From assembly GCA_963782605.1 (NCBI GenBank), contig CAWAKK010000009.1, forward strand, positions 186,001-250,000: a stretch of DNA of 64,000 nucleotides. The letters are read 5' to 3'. A program made the translations under genes and the position numbers. The notes under the pieces are model-generated. The model was not told the DNA's origin. It ran no database searches and saw only the letters and a program-made list of their open reading frames with translations. Positions 26,108-35,628 of this stretch are shown one piece after another; the stretch's first letter is position 1; each line of letters opens with the position of its first letter. Source of the stretch: JBDTSW01 sp963782605 (GTDB taxonomy: Bacteria; Actinomycetota; Thermoleophilia; Solirubrobacterales; 70-9).

Positions 26108-27226
26108 TCAGTCGAGCCGAGGGGGCAGATCGAAGCGCTCGAAGTACGCCTCGAGCCTCGTGGCGTCGGACGGCTGCTCGGGCCAGCGAGCGAAGGTGTC
26201 CGAGCCCTTGATCTCGATCGAGCGAGTCACGAACGCCGTGACGTCGCTGATGCGCTCGCCGCGGAACGTAAGGACGTTCAGGGCGAACGGCAGGTAGGCC
26301 TCGGCGTCAGGATCCCAGCAGTAATACGCGAGCGCCTCTTGCCCGCTCGCCCGGGTCCGCAGCGGCCGCCAGCGCCATTCGCCCGTGAGCGGACCCAGCC
26401 GCAGGAACTCGGCGAGGGCCCGCGGGCTGCCGCCGAACCAGCTCGCCAGCGGCGGCATGGTGAACGAGGCGTCGTCGGCGAGCAGGGCGACGACCGCCTC
26501 GACGTCGTTGCGCTGCCAGGCGTCCACATACGAGTCGACGAGCTCGCCGAGGTGATCGTCGCCGAGCGAGCGCCTGGTGGCCTGCTGGCTTTGCTCCGGC
26601 AGTCGCTCGTCGACGGCCTTTCGGGCACGTTGCAGCGCGCTGTTCACCGAGGCGACGGTGGTCTCGAGCGAGGACGCCACCTCCTTCGCCGAGAAGCCGA
26701 GGACCTCGCGCAGGATCAGCACCGCGCGCTGGTTGGGGGGTAGGTTCTGCAGGGCCGCGATGAAGGCGAGCTCCACTGCCTCCCGCTGTTCGAACCGAGC
26801 CTCGGGCGATGCGTAGCCGTCCTCGACATTCAACGTTTCGTCGGGGTAGGGCTCGATCCACACCGATTCCGTGACGGGCTTGCCCGGGCCCTCCTGCGGA
26901 TCGGTGGGCGAGGAATAGTCCACGGGCAGCACCCGCTTCGGGCGCCGGCCAATCACGTCGAGGCAGGTGTTGGTGGCGATGCGGTAGAGCCAGGCCCGCA
27001 GCGAGGCCCGGTCCTTCAGGCCCCCGATGCCGCGCCATGCGCGCACGAGGGCATCTTGAAGCGCATCCTCGGCGTCGTGGAGCGAGCCGAGCATGCGGTA
27101 GCAATGGGCCTGAAGCTCGCCGCGGCGGGGCTCGACGAGGAGCCGGAAAGCATCCTCGTCTCCGTCACGTGCGGCCTCCAGCAATCGATGCTCGGGAACC
27201 TGCGGGCTTGTGGAGGCGATCTCCAT
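26108..27226 (-). CDS. ECF-type sigma factor with C-terminal SnoaL-like domain (SigG/SigJ type)
   Basis: A 372-residue sigma factor. Region 2 (HCYRMLGSLHDAEDALQD, RAWLYRIATNTCLDVIG) binds core polymerase and the -10. Region 4 (LPPNQRAVLILREVLGFSA, VNSALQRARKAVDERLP) binds the -35. From about residue 230 a SnoaL/NTF2-like domain follows (YVDAWQRNDVEAVVALLAD), as in SigG/SigJ-type factors where it modulates activity in place of an anti-sigma protein. TAACCT ends 8 nt before the ATG, so the message is probably leaderless. It heads the GNAT, WS/DGAT and hydrolase genes, which are candidate targets. Confidence 0.88.
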   Translation of the reverse strand: MEIASTSPQVPEHRLLEAARDGDEDAFRLLVEPRRGELQAHCYRMLGSLHDAEDALQDALVRAWRGIGGLKDRASLRAWLYRIATNTCLDVIGRRPKRVLPVDYSSPTDPQEGPGKPVTESVWIEPYPDETLNVEDGYASPEARFEQREAVELAFIAALQNLPPNQRAVLILREVLGFSAKEVASSLETTVASVNSALQRARKAVDERLPEQSQQATRRSLGDDHLGELVDSYVDAWQRNDVEAVVALLADDASFTMPPLASWFGGSPRALAEFLRLGPLTGEWRWRPLRTRASGQEALAYYCWDPDAEAYLPFALNVLTFRGERISDVTAFVTRSIEIKGSDTFARWPEQPSDATRLEAYFERFDLPPRLD

Positions 27227-27234
27227 CGCGTCTC

Positions 27235-27240
27235 AGGTTA
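27235..27240 (-). promoter_or_regulatory. putative -10 element, sigma factor gene
   Basis: On the minus strand TAACCT lies 8 nt before the ATG, with no ribosome site between. It fits the leaderless pattern of this window. Confidence 0.4.
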
Positions 27241-27316
27241 GACCGCCCGCGCTCGCGTTTCTCATCGTCTGTCGATGAGTTTTCCGTGCGAGCGCCGTCC
27301 TAGTGATGAAGCGCAA

Positions 27317-27676
27317 ATGCCTGGGCCCGCGAATCCAATCGTCCACCTCGAGCTTCACACCGGCAACCTGCCGCGAGCGCTCGCGTTCTACACGCGGCTG
27401 TTCGAGTGGCGGCCGCAGCGGTATCGCTCAGCGTGTGGCTCGTACACCTCGATCGAGACGGGTGGGGATGTCGAGGGGGGAGTGGTTGAGCGGGAGGCGG
27501 ACGGTGCCCTCTGGCTTCCCTACGTGGAGGTCGGCGACATCATCGAGGCCACCGACCGCGCGAGGCTCCTCGGCGCCCACGTCGCCGTCGATCCGCGCGA
27601 GGGGCCGGCCGGCTGGCGCAGCGTGCTGGGCGACCCTTCCGGGGGCGAGATCGCACTGTGGCAGCGCAAGACCTGA
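27317..27676 (+). CDS. VOC family protein
   Basis: A 119-residue vicinal-oxygen-chelate protein. IVHLELHTGNLPRALAFYTR gives the first metal ligand (His) and LFEWRP the following turn. PYVEVGDIIEATDRARLLGA and DPSGGEIALWQRK (final Glu ligand) complete the double beta-alpha-beta pattern. It probably binds a metal and a small organic ligand. No ribosome site is seen before the ATG. Another VOC gene follows after 36 bp, giving a tandem. Confidence 0.82.
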   Translation: MPGPANPIVHLELHTGNLPRALAFYTRLFEWRPQRYRSACGSYTSIETGGDVEGGVVEREADGALWLPYVEVGDIIEATDRARLLGAHVAVDPREGPAGWRSVLGDPSGGEIALWQRKT

Positions 27677-27712
27677 GAATGTCAACCGCAGGCAAGACAA
27701 CGAGGAGGAACC

Positions 27713-28105
27713 ATGTTCAAGGAAACCGAGGCCGTCAGCGGCTTCTCTGTACCTGACATCGACGCGGCGAAGGAGTTCTACTCCGACACCCTGGGCATCG
27801 AGGTAACCGACGAGGGGGGAGGCGGCATCGCACTCCGGACGGCCGGGGGCAGGACCACCTTCGTCTATCCGAAGGATGACCACGAGCCGGCCGTCTACAC
27901 GATCCTGAACTTCGTGGTCGATGACATCGATTGGGCGGTCGACGGCCTCACCGAGCGCGGCGTCTCCTTCGAGCGCTACGAGGGTTTCGACCAGGACGAC
28001 AAGGGGATCGTTCGCGGCATCGATCAGGATCAGGGTCCCAACATCGCCTGGTTCACCGACCCGGCTGGCAACATCCTCTCGGTGATGCAGGTGCCGGGCG
28101 ACTGA
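27713..28105 (+). CDS. VOC family protein
   Basis: This 130-residue protein has VOC features: VSGFSVPDIDAAKEFYSDTL at the front, YTILNFVVDDIDWAVDGL in the second module, and IAWFTDPAGNILSVMQ with the closing P-x-G-N signature. It lacks the usual first His (F-S-V replaces x-H-V), so it may not bind the metal in the standard way. AGGAGGAA precedes the ATG. It sits in tandem behind another VOC gene and ahead of an MFS exporter. Confidence 0.82.
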   Translation: MFKETEAVSGFSVPDIDAAKEFYSDTLGIEVTDEGGGGIALRTAGGRTTFVYPKDDHEPAVYTILNFVVDDIDWAVDGLTERGVSFERYEGFDQDDKGIVRGIDQDQGPNIAWFTDPAGNILSVMQVPGD

Positions 28106-28182
28106 GAGCGATTAGTTCGGTCGCCTGCGCCCGTCTTAGGGGTGACGGCCAGGACGAGCAACCCCGAAGGAGCTGAGTACAA

Positions 28183-29658
28183 GTGACCGCTGATACGAGA
28201 GCCGATCGCAAGCGCTGGCTGGCCCTCTACGTTCTGTGCGGCGGGCTGCTCATGATCGTGCTCGATGCGACGATTGTGAACGTGGCGCTGCCCACGATCC
28301 AGGAGGATCTGGGCTTCTCGCAGTCGAGCCTCGCCTGGGTCGTTAACGCCTATCTGATCGCGTTCGGCGGCCTGCTCCTCTTGGCCGGGCGCCTCGGTGA
28401 CCTGCTCGGGCAGCGCCGCGTCTTCCTGACGGGGCTGGCGGTATTCACCGCCGCCTCCCTCGTCTGTGCGGCAGCTCAGACCCAGGGCATGCTGATCGCC
28501 GCCCGCTTCGTGCAGGGTGCCGGCGGCGCGGTCGCCTCGGCCGTGATCCTCGGCATGATCGTGACGATGTTCCCCGAGCCGCGGGAACAGGCGAAGGCCA
28601 TCGGGGTCTTCAGCTTCGTCGCCTCGGCGGGCGCCTCGATCGGCCTCTTGGCCGGCGGCATCCTCACCGAGGCGATCAACTGGCACTGGATCTTCGTGAT
28701 CAACGCGCCGATCGGCGTCGCGATCGCGATCCTGACCGTTCGGCTGGTCGAGGGCCGCGAGGGCCTCGGCATGAAGGCGGGGGCGGACGGGATCGGCGCC
28801 ATCTTGATCACGGCGAGCCTCATGCTCGGCGTCTACACGCTGCTCGAGGCCGGCGAGCGTGGGTGGGCGTCGGCGCACACGCTGGGCCTTGGGTTGCTCG
28901 CGCTCTTGCTGCTCGCCGCGTTCGTGCTGCGCCAGGCGAGGGTTGAGAACCCCCTGATGCCGTTGCGGCTCTTCCGCTCGCGCAACGTCGCCGCCGCCAA
29001 CGTGGTGATGGGTCTCCTGGTGGTGGGCTTCTTCGGGATGTTCTTCCTTGGCGCTCTCTACATGCAAGGGATCCTGGGCTACACCTCCTTGGAGGTCGGC
29101 CTCGCGTTCCTGCCGTCTTGCCTGCTCATGGGCGTTCTCTCCCTCGGCTACGCCGAGAAGCTCATCATGGGCATCGGCCCGAAGGCAGCGACGATCGCCG
29201 GCCTCGTGCTGGCGGGCGCCGGGCTCGTCCTCTTCGCGAGGGCGCCCGTCGACGGTGTCTGGGCCCGCGACATCCTGCCGGTGATGGTCCTCCTCGGCGC
29301 CGGCGCCGGAACGTGCTTTCCGGCGCTCATGACGCTGGCAATGTCGGGCGCCACTCCGAGCGACGCCGGCCTCGCCTCAGGGCTCGTCAATACAACGACG
29401 CAGGTGGGTGGCGCCATCGGGCTGGCCGTGCTGGCAACCCTCGCCACCGAGCACACGGCCGCGCTGGTGGCGGATGGCACTCCGCAGGCGGAGGCCCTAA
29501 ACGGTGGCTACCACCTGGCTTACCTGATCGGCGCGGCGCTGATCGCGGTCGCGGCCGTGGTCGCGGCCGTGGTGGTGCGCACCGTTCCGGCCGAGTCAGG
29601 GGAGCCGGAGGTCGCGCAGGTCACCGAAACCGGCGAGCCCGCGCTCTCTGAGACGTAG
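28183..29658 (+). CDS. MFS drug:H+ antiporter, DHA2 (EmrB/QacA) type
   Basis: The 491-residue protein has 14 predicted helices, the DHA2 count. Landmark segments are VLDATIVNVALPTIQEDLG (helix 1), WVVNAYLIAFGGLLLLAGRL, GRLGDLLGQRR (motif A), and GASIGLLAGGILTE (motif C) of drug exporters. It should expel amphipathic compounds using the proton gradient. GTG is the start, with AAGGAG upstream. The two VOC genes before it may form a resistance unit. A short direct repeat near the end encodes AVVAAVV. Confidence 0.88.
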   Translation: MTADTRADRKRWLALYVLCGGLLMIVLDATIVNVALPTIQEDLGFSQSSLAWVVNAYLIAFGGLLLLAGRLGDLLGQRRVFLTGLAVFTAASLVCAAAQTQGMLIAARFVQGAGGAVASAVILGMIVTMFPEPREQAKAIGVFSFVASAGASIGLLAGGILTEAINWHWIFVINAPIGVAIAILTVRLVEGREGLGMKAGADGIGAILITASLMLGVYTLLEAGERGWASAHTLGLGLLALLLLAAFVLRQARVENPLMPLRLFRSRNVAAANVVMGLLVVGFFGMFFLGALYMQGILGYTSLEVGLAFLPSCLLMGVLSLGYAEKLIMGIGPKAATIAGLVLAGAGLVLFARAPVDGVWARDILPVMVLLGAGAGTCFPALMTLAMSGATPSDAGLASGLVNTTTQVGGAIGLAVLATLATEHTAALVADGTPQAEALNGGYHLAYLIGAALIAVAAVVAAVVVRTVPAESGEPEVAQVTETGEPALSET

Positions 29659-29868
29659 CTACTCGCCGGTCAGGCGGAAGAGGCCCGTTCCCTCGGAGTC
29701 CTCGCCGACCTTCTCCAGGCGTCCTGACTTACGAGCCTGCTTGAGGCCGGCCTTGATATCGGGCCTCTTGACGTCCAGCTCGCTGGCCAGGTCCGCGCGC
29801 GTGAACTCGGTCTTGTCGAGCTCCTTCGCGGCGCTAACGACCCGGTCTTGGGTGATGGCCTCAGTCAT
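29659..29868 (-). CDS. small winged-helix-like protein
   Basis: A 69-residue protein that reads as a compact helix-turn-helix. TQDRVVSAAKELDKTEFTRA is followed by DLASELDVKRPDIKAGLKQA, the likely recognition helix, and a short beta wing ending GTGLFRLTGE. It may bind DNA or act as a small adaptor; no family name is certain. AAGGAG lies 6 nt before the ATG. The stop directly abuts the stop of the convergent MFS gene. It is divergent from ridA. Confidence 0.6.
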   Translation of the reverse strand: MTEAITQDRVVSAAKELDKTEFTRADLASELDVKRPDIKAGLKQARKSGRLEKVGEDSEGTGLFRLTGE

Positions 29869-30033
29869 TTGTGCTCCTTCGGCCCCTCCAGCGGGTGTAT
29901 TCGCTCGTCGGGGTTGGGGGCGAGGGATCCCAGCGGGCACACAAAGGGTAGCTGGGCCTCCTTCACGCATCGCCGCGGGCGCTCGCACAAGGCTCCCTGC
30001 GAGACTGTGTCGCCCACTCGACGGAGGAGGCAG

Positions 30034-30423
30034 ATGAGTACGCAGCGAACGCAGGTCGAGACGGACGAGGCCCCGGAGGCGATCGGTCCCTACAGCCAGG
30101 CGGTACGGCATGGCAGCCTTCTCTTTTGCTCGGGCCAGCTCCCGCTCGACGTGGCGACGGGTGAGCTTGACGCGGATAGCCTCGCCAGCGAGACGCGCCG
30201 CGCCCTCGCCAACCTCGAGGCCGTCTGTGCCGCCGCCGGGACCGAGCTCGCCAACGCCCTGCGCCTCACGGTCTACACGACGAACCTCGAAGGCTTCGCC
30301 GAGATCAACGACGCCTACGCCGGGTTCTTCGAGGCGACCCCCCCGGCGCGCGCCGCCGTGGGCGTGGTCGCGCTGCCGAAGGGCGCGCGTGTCGAGATCG
30401 ACGCGGTCGTCGCGATCGAATAG
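30034..30423 (+). CDS. ridA: RidA family enamine/imine deaminase
   Basis: This 129-residue protein has the RidA core. APEAIGPYSQAVRHGSLLFC is the N-terminal signature and Arg106 in PPARAAVGV is the catalytic arginine that holds the 2-aminoacrylate carboxylate. It deaminates reactive enamines and imines made by PLP enzymes, protecting other PLP enzymes. GGAGGAGG lies just before the ATG. Its stop overlaps the GTG of threonine dehydratase by one base (TAGTG), so the enzyme is made alongside the source of its substrate. Confidence 0.9.
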   Translation: MSTQRTQVETDEAPEAIGPYSQAVRHGSLLFCSGQLPLDVATGELDADSLASETRRALANLEAVCAAAGTELANALRLTVYTTNLEGFAEINDAYAGFFEATPPARAAVGVVALPKGARVEIDAVVAIE

Positions 30424-31643
30424 TGCCGGACTCACCGCCAGCGGAGCTTGAGCTCGATCGCCTCGAGCAGGCGCACCGCGAGTCGGCGGAGGTGGCGCGC
30501 CAGACGCCGATCCTGAGCGCACGCTCGATCTCCGAGCAGTGCGGCGGCAAGATCGTGCTCAAGGCGGAGAGCCTGCAACGCACGGGGTCCTTCAAGGTCC
30601 GCGGAGCGCTCAACAAGCTGCGGGCCATCGGTGACGCGCGCGGAGTCGTTGCCGGAAGCGCCGGCAACCACGCGCAATCCCTTGCCTACGCGGCGCGCGA
30701 CCGTGGGCTGCCCTGCGAGGTGTTCATGCCAACGGGGGCGGCGGTGTCGAAGGTGGCGGCGGTGGAGGACTTCGGTGCCACGGTCCACCTCGGCGGCACG
30801 GCGGTGGACGACTGCGTGCAGGCTGCGCGGGCCCACGGGGACGAGCGAGGGCTGGCGTTCATCCATCCCTTCGACGACCTCGACATCATCGCCGGCCAGG
30901 CGGGAGTCGGAATCGAGCTCGCGCTACAGGTCGCCGACCTCGCCGTGGCGGTCGTGCCCGTTGGAGGAGGGGGGCTTGCGAGCGGCGTCGCGCTCGCCTT
31001 AAAACAGGCCCGCCCGGAGGTGCGCGTGGTTGGGGTTCAGGCCGAGGCGTGCGCCCCGTTTGCGGCCGCGCTGCGCGAGGAGGAGTCGTTGCCGCCCGCC
31101 AGTGCCACCACCCTCGCGGACGGCATCGCGATCAAGGGCCCGGGCGAGATCACGATGCCGCTGGTCGCGGGATGGCTCGACGATGTCGTGACGGTGAGCG
31201 AGGCCGAGATCGCCGCCGCCATGGTCCTGCTCATCAACCGCTCCAAGCTCGTGGTCGAGGGAGCCGGCGCCGTGGGCCTGGCGGCCGTGCTCAACGGGGC
31301 AGCCAATGTGGCGGGTGAAGGTACCACGGCGATCGTGGTCTCCGGTGGCAACGTCGACCCCGGGACCCTCGCCGCTGTGGCCGCGCGGGAGGAGACCAGG
31401 GCCGGCCGCAGGATCCGCTTCATGACCTACGTTCCCGATCGCCCCGGTGGCCTCGCCGGCCTGCTCGACCTGGTGGCGGAGGCGGAGGCGGACGTGATCG
31501 ACGTGATGCACGTGCGCGACGGCATCGACCTGGCCGTCGGGCAGACGGGGATCGAGCTGAGCGTCTCGATTCGCGGGGGGCCGCACGGGGAGCGCGTGAT
31601 GGAGGTCCTGCGCGGCGCCGGCTACCACGTCGTCACCCCATAG
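30423..31643 (+). CDS. ilvA: threonine ammonia-lyase (threonine dehydratase) with C-terminal ACT domain
   Basis: A 406-residue PLP enzyme. Lys58 in GSFKVRGA is the Schiff-base lysine, and VPVGGGGLASGV binds the PLP phosphate. The reaction is threonine to 2-oxobutanoate and ammonia, through an enamine that RidA clears. From about residue 325 an ACT-type domain (YVPDRPGGLAGLLDLVAEAE) probably senses amino acids, as in the shorter IlvA/TdcB type. The GTG shares one base with the ridA stop, showing tight coupling. Serine may also be a substrate. Confidence 0.92.
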   Translation: MPDSPPAELELDRLEQAHRESAEVARQTPILSARSISEQCGGKIVLKAESLQRTGSFKVRGALNKLRAIGDARGVVAGSAGNHAQSLAYAARDRGLPCEVFMPTGAAVSKVAAVEDFGATVHLGGTAVDDCVQAARAHGDERGLAFIHPFDDLDIIAGQAGVGIELALQVADLAVAVVPVGGGGLASGVALALKQARPEVRVVGVQAEACAPFAAALREEESLPPASATTLADGIAIKGPGEITMPLVAGWLDDVVTVSEAEIAAAMVLLINRSKLVVEGAGAVGLAAVLNGAANVAGEGTTAIVVSGGNVDPGTLAAVAAREETRAGRRIRFMTYVPDRPGGLAGLLDLVAEAEADVIDVMHVRDGIDLAVGQTGIELSVSIRGGPHGERVMEVLRGAGYHVVTP

Positions 31644-31645
31644 AG

Positions 31646-31676
31646 CCCTGAAGAATGTAATAGTGCCGCTTCAGGG
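31646..31676. promoter_or_regulatory. 8 bp inverted repeat enclosing a TGTAAT hexamer
   Basis: CCCTGAAG (31646-31653) and CTTCAGGG (31669-31676) are exact complements separated by 15 nt containing TGTAAT. It lies just after the ilvA stop and before the carboxypeptidase. It may be an operator or an attenuating hairpin. There is no T run, so a simple terminator is less likely. Confidence 0.38.
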
Positions 31677-31724
31677 GGGATGCGATGCGCCCGGCGATTT
31701 GCTGGGCCAGGAGGTCAAGACTTG

Positions 31725-34700
31725 ATGAAGCGGCTCGTGAAGGTGACGATCGGGACGGCGCTCGCGTCCCTGACCCTGATCGCACCACCGGGTGCATCCG
31801 CGCAGTCCGACCTCGGCCTCGACGCCTACCGGGCAACGGTGCCGAGGGAGCAGGTCGGCGAGCTCGCGACCGAGGGCTACGACGTCGCCGCCGCGAAGCC
31901 CACCCGCAGCGGCGCCACCGTCGACCTCGTCCTGACGGAGGCCGAGCGCGCTCGCCTTGCAGCCGAAGGTGTCGAGCTGGAGCTCGTTCGCGACGCCAAG
32001 GGCCGCACCGTCTCCGAGCGCGCCGCTGCCCAGTCGGCCGGAGGCTTCAAGGTCTACAACGACTACGACGACCCCGACGACGGGATCAGGGCGCAGCTTT
32101 ATGACCTTGAGGAGCAGTACCCCGACATCGTTGACCTCCGGGTGATCGGGACCAGCACCGAAGATCGCGAGATCATCGCTATGCGGGTCACGGCCGACGT
32201 CGCGTCGACCCCGGTCAACTCGCGTCCCTCCGTCCTCTACCAGGGCACCACCCACGCCCGCGAGTGGATCTCGACCGAGGTCACGAAGCGCCTGCTCGAG
32301 CGCGTCCTCGACAAGGCCGACAACGGCGGCGAGATCGAGGACTTCGTGGCGACTCGCGAGCTCTGGTTCGTGCCGGTCGTAAACCCGGACGGCTACCAGT
32401 TCACGTTCGACGAGGAGCGCCTGTGGCGCAAGAACCTGCGCGACAACGATGGGGAGCCGGGCATCTCGATCTTCGACGGCGTCGACATCAACCGCAACTA
32501 CCCCGAGAACTGGAATTACGACGACGAGGGCTCCGAGACGCTCACGTCCTCTGAGACATACCGCGGGCCCTCTGCGGCCTCCGAGCCCGAGACCCAGGCG
32601 GACATGAGCCTGTTCGACGAGGTGGACTTCGCGTTCACGAACTCGTACCACTCCTACGCGAAGCTGCTCCTCTATCCGGTCGGGTGGCAGGTGCAGACGC
32701 CGAGCGCGGACGACCCCGCGTACGTCGCCTACTCGGGCACCGACAAGGAGCCCGCGATCGAGACCTATGACCCCGATCTCAGCGCTGAGCTCTACACGAC
32801 CAACGGCGAGTTCACCGACTGGGCCGCCGCCAACAACGACACGCTCGCATGGACCACCGAGCTTGCCGGCGGCTGCGCCACGTGCGGCTTCGTCTTCCCG
32901 GACAACGAGGAGAAGGTGCAGCGCGAGTTCAAGAAGAACCTCCCCTTCGCCCTCGACCTCGCTCGCTCGGCCGACGATCCGGCGGACCCGGACTCGCACC
33001 TGGGCACGGAGGTCGAGCCCTTCTACCTGAACGTGGCGAAGATCGATCCGAGCAAGCGCCACAACCCGAGCTCGGACTTCCGCTTTGCGAAGTCCTATGG
33101 CGATCCGCAGACGGTGCAGGTCATCGCCGCACGCGACGTCGGAGCTGTGACCCTGCACTACTCGATCAATGGAGGCACCGAACAGACCGCCCCCACGAGC
33201 GAGTGGGACGGCGGCGAGCGCTACGGCGATGAGTACGACACGCTCTACCGCGAGATGCGCGGCAACGTCACCGGCACCGACCCGGGGGACTCGGTCGAGG
33301 TCTGGTTCGAGGGCGGTGGAGAGGAGTCCGAGCACTTCACGTACGACGCCGTCTCCGAGACCGGCGACGACGTGCTCGTCGTCGCGGCCGAGGACTACAC
33401 GGGCCGCTCTCCCGAGCCGGAGGCGTCCACGGATCCGAACGAGCTGATCTACCTCTCCGACTACACCGATGCCCTCGACGCCGGCGGCTACAGCTGGGAC
33501 TACTACGACGTCGACGCCGAGGGTCGCACGGCACCGGACGCGCTGGGCGTCTTGTCCCACTACGACGCCGTGATCCAGTACACCGGCGACGACGTGATCA
33601 CCCGTGAGGCGGACGGGGTGCCGGGGAACGCATCACGGCTGGCGAACGACGAGGTGCTCGAGCTGCGCGCCTATCTCAACGAGGGTGGCAAGCTGCTCTA
33701 CAGCGGTAAGTACGCCGGCAACCAGTACGCGTTCGCCTACGCCTACGACCCGATCGCGAACAAGCCATGCGGCGCGGGCAACGCTCAAGTCGACGCCCGC
33801 TGCCTGCTGCTCTCCGATGATTTCCTGCAGTACTACCTGGGCGCTTACACCTACAACGACGGCGCCGGGAACCGAGGATGAGTTGCCCCTGGACGTGCAA
33901 GGGGTCGAGGCTCCCTACACCGGTGCGGAATTGGAGCTCACCGGTGGCGATGGCGCCGACAACCAGGACCACACCGCCTCGTTCCTGAGCACGTCGAGCC
34001 TGCTGCCGGAGGGCACGTATCCGCAGTTCGCGAGCGATGGCCCCGCCGAGTACGTGCGCGAGGGCGCGGCTCCGTTCGAGCCCTTCGACGGCACGCAGTA
34101 CATGTACTCCCAGCGTGCGAACGACACGATCAAGCGCCTGCAGCGCACGATCGACCTGACCGGGCTCAACTCGGGCGACGACGCGAGCCTGTCGTTCCAG
34201 ACCTCCTACGACACGGAGCCGGGCTGGGATTTCGTGATCATCGAGGCGCACCACCCGGGCGAGAACGACTGGACCACGCTGAAGGACCAGAACGGGAACA
34301 CGTCGCGTGACGTCGGGCTCTCGTGCCAGTTCGCCGGCCTGCTCGACGACCACCCGTTCCTGCGCCGCTACATCACGCAGGAGGCGAATGGGAGCTGCAC
34401 GAACAAGGGCACAACCGGCAAGTGGAACGGCGCGACAGGCCGTTCGGACGGCTGGGAGGAGTGGGAGATCGACCTGTCCGACTACGCCGGCGACGAGGTC
34501 GAGCTCTCGATCACGTATGTGAGCGATGCCGGCATCCAGGGCATCGGCTCGTTCGTCGATGACATCACCGTCTCGACCGGCGACGGAACGACATCGTTCG
34601 AGGACGACGCCGACCCGATGGATGGGTGGACGGTGCCGGGCGCACCGGGATCGAGCGGGCCTAACCCGAACGACTGGGAGCGCACGGAATCGCTGGGATT

Positions 34701-34827
34701 CGAGGAGGGTGCCATCGCCTCGACCGAAGACACGCTGTACTTCGGATTCGGGTTCGAGGGGATCGCGACGGCGGCCGACCGCAACGACGTGATGGCCCGC
34801 AGCCTCGGTTACCTGGGCGTCCCGTAA
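31725..34827 (+). pseudogene. secreted M14 zinc carboxypeptidase, one-base frameshift
   Basis: A signal peptide (about residues 1-27) starts at the ATG at 31725, with AGGAGG upstream. The M14 domain has zinc ligands His177 and Glu180 in THAREW and His309 in SYHSYAKL, and catalytic Glu379 in WTTELAGG. It would cleave C-terminal residues from peptides outside the cell. Beyond residue 715 the frame breaks near 33870: homology continues one base over, in GTEDELPLDVQG and on to beta-rich domains like immune inhibitor A. The span is one base longer than a whole number of codons, so a single extra base (AA run at 33870) explains it. The intact form would be about 1033 residues. Confidence 0.8.
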
Positions 34828-34856
34828 CAGAGATTCGGCAGGCGGCGGCTGGAGCC

Positions 34857-35628
34857 CTACGGCTTCAGCCGCCGTCCCGTCGTAAACAGGTACTGCGACC
34901 ACGCGACGACGCCGAGGGTGATCGCCGCGGTGACGCCGAAGCAGAGCGCCACGCTCACGTCGCTCGTTCCCAGGAACCCGTAGCGCACGGCGTTCACCAG
35001 GTAGAAGATCGGGTTCGCGTGGGAGATCTGCTCCCAGGGGCTCGCCAGCATGTCGATCGAGTAGAAGACGCCGCCGACGAACGTGAGCGGCAAGATCACG
35101 ATGTTGTTGACGAAGGTGTGGTGGTCGAAGGTCTCGGCGTAGATGCCCACAACCACTCCGAGAGCGCCGAAGAGCGTCACCAGCAGGGCGATCGCTACCA
35201 GCAGGGCGAACGGGCGCTCGACGGGCGCCCCGGTGAGAGGGATCGCTATCGCCATCAGGCCGCCTCCGATCAGAAGCGCCCGGAAGGCGCCGCCCAACGC
35301 CCAGCCCCAGGTTCATCATCCAGGGGCGCATCGGCGCCGCGAGGACGTCATGGATGTAGCGGTCGGAGCGCGCCTGGAAGATCGAGCTCGAGTTGTTGGC
35401 GTAGGCCGCCTGAGCCATCGCCATCGCGATCAGCCCCGGGACGATGAAGACCTCATACGGAACGCCCGCCACCTCCTTGATGCGGCTGCCGAGCGAGAGG
35501 CCGAAGACGGAGATGAAGAGGATGGACGAGATCACCGGCGCCAGCACCGTCTGCGTCCAGAGCTTCCCCACCCGCAGGCACTCGCGGGCCGAGAGCCACA
35601 GCAGGCCGCGCCACGGCTCCGCCCTCAT
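34857..35628 (-). pseudogene. ABC-2 type transporter permease, one-base frameshift
   Basis: The first part (WTQTVLAPVISSILFISVFG, IVPGLIAMAMAQAAYAN) and the second (FVGGVFYSIDMLASPWEQI, NPIFYLVNAVRYGFLG) are one DrrB/NodJ-like permease of about 256 residues with six helices. They lie in different frames. The break is at a CCC run on the plus strand (35300-35302); removing one base rejoins them as LGLALGGAFRA. The ATG overlaps the ATPase stop as ATGA, so they form one exporter. It may be an indel artefact or a real loss. Confidence 0.75.

Noticed and set aside
24641..26743. 700-codon plus-strand frame across WS/DGAT, GNAT and sigma genes
   Set aside because: It runs antisense to three recognisable genes, is Arg/Glu-rich and shows no motif; the real genes are on the minus strand.
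29540..29582. Direct repeat GCGGCCGTGGTC in the MFS gene
   Set aside because: It codes for a simple Ala/Val helix and needs no explanation beyond codon bias.
31671..33560. Long open frame (629 codons) antisense to the M14 gene
   Set aside because: It is a shadow of the strong plus-strand gene. Its protein is a Val/Arg/Gly-rich string without domains, as is usual for antisense frames in GC-rich genes.
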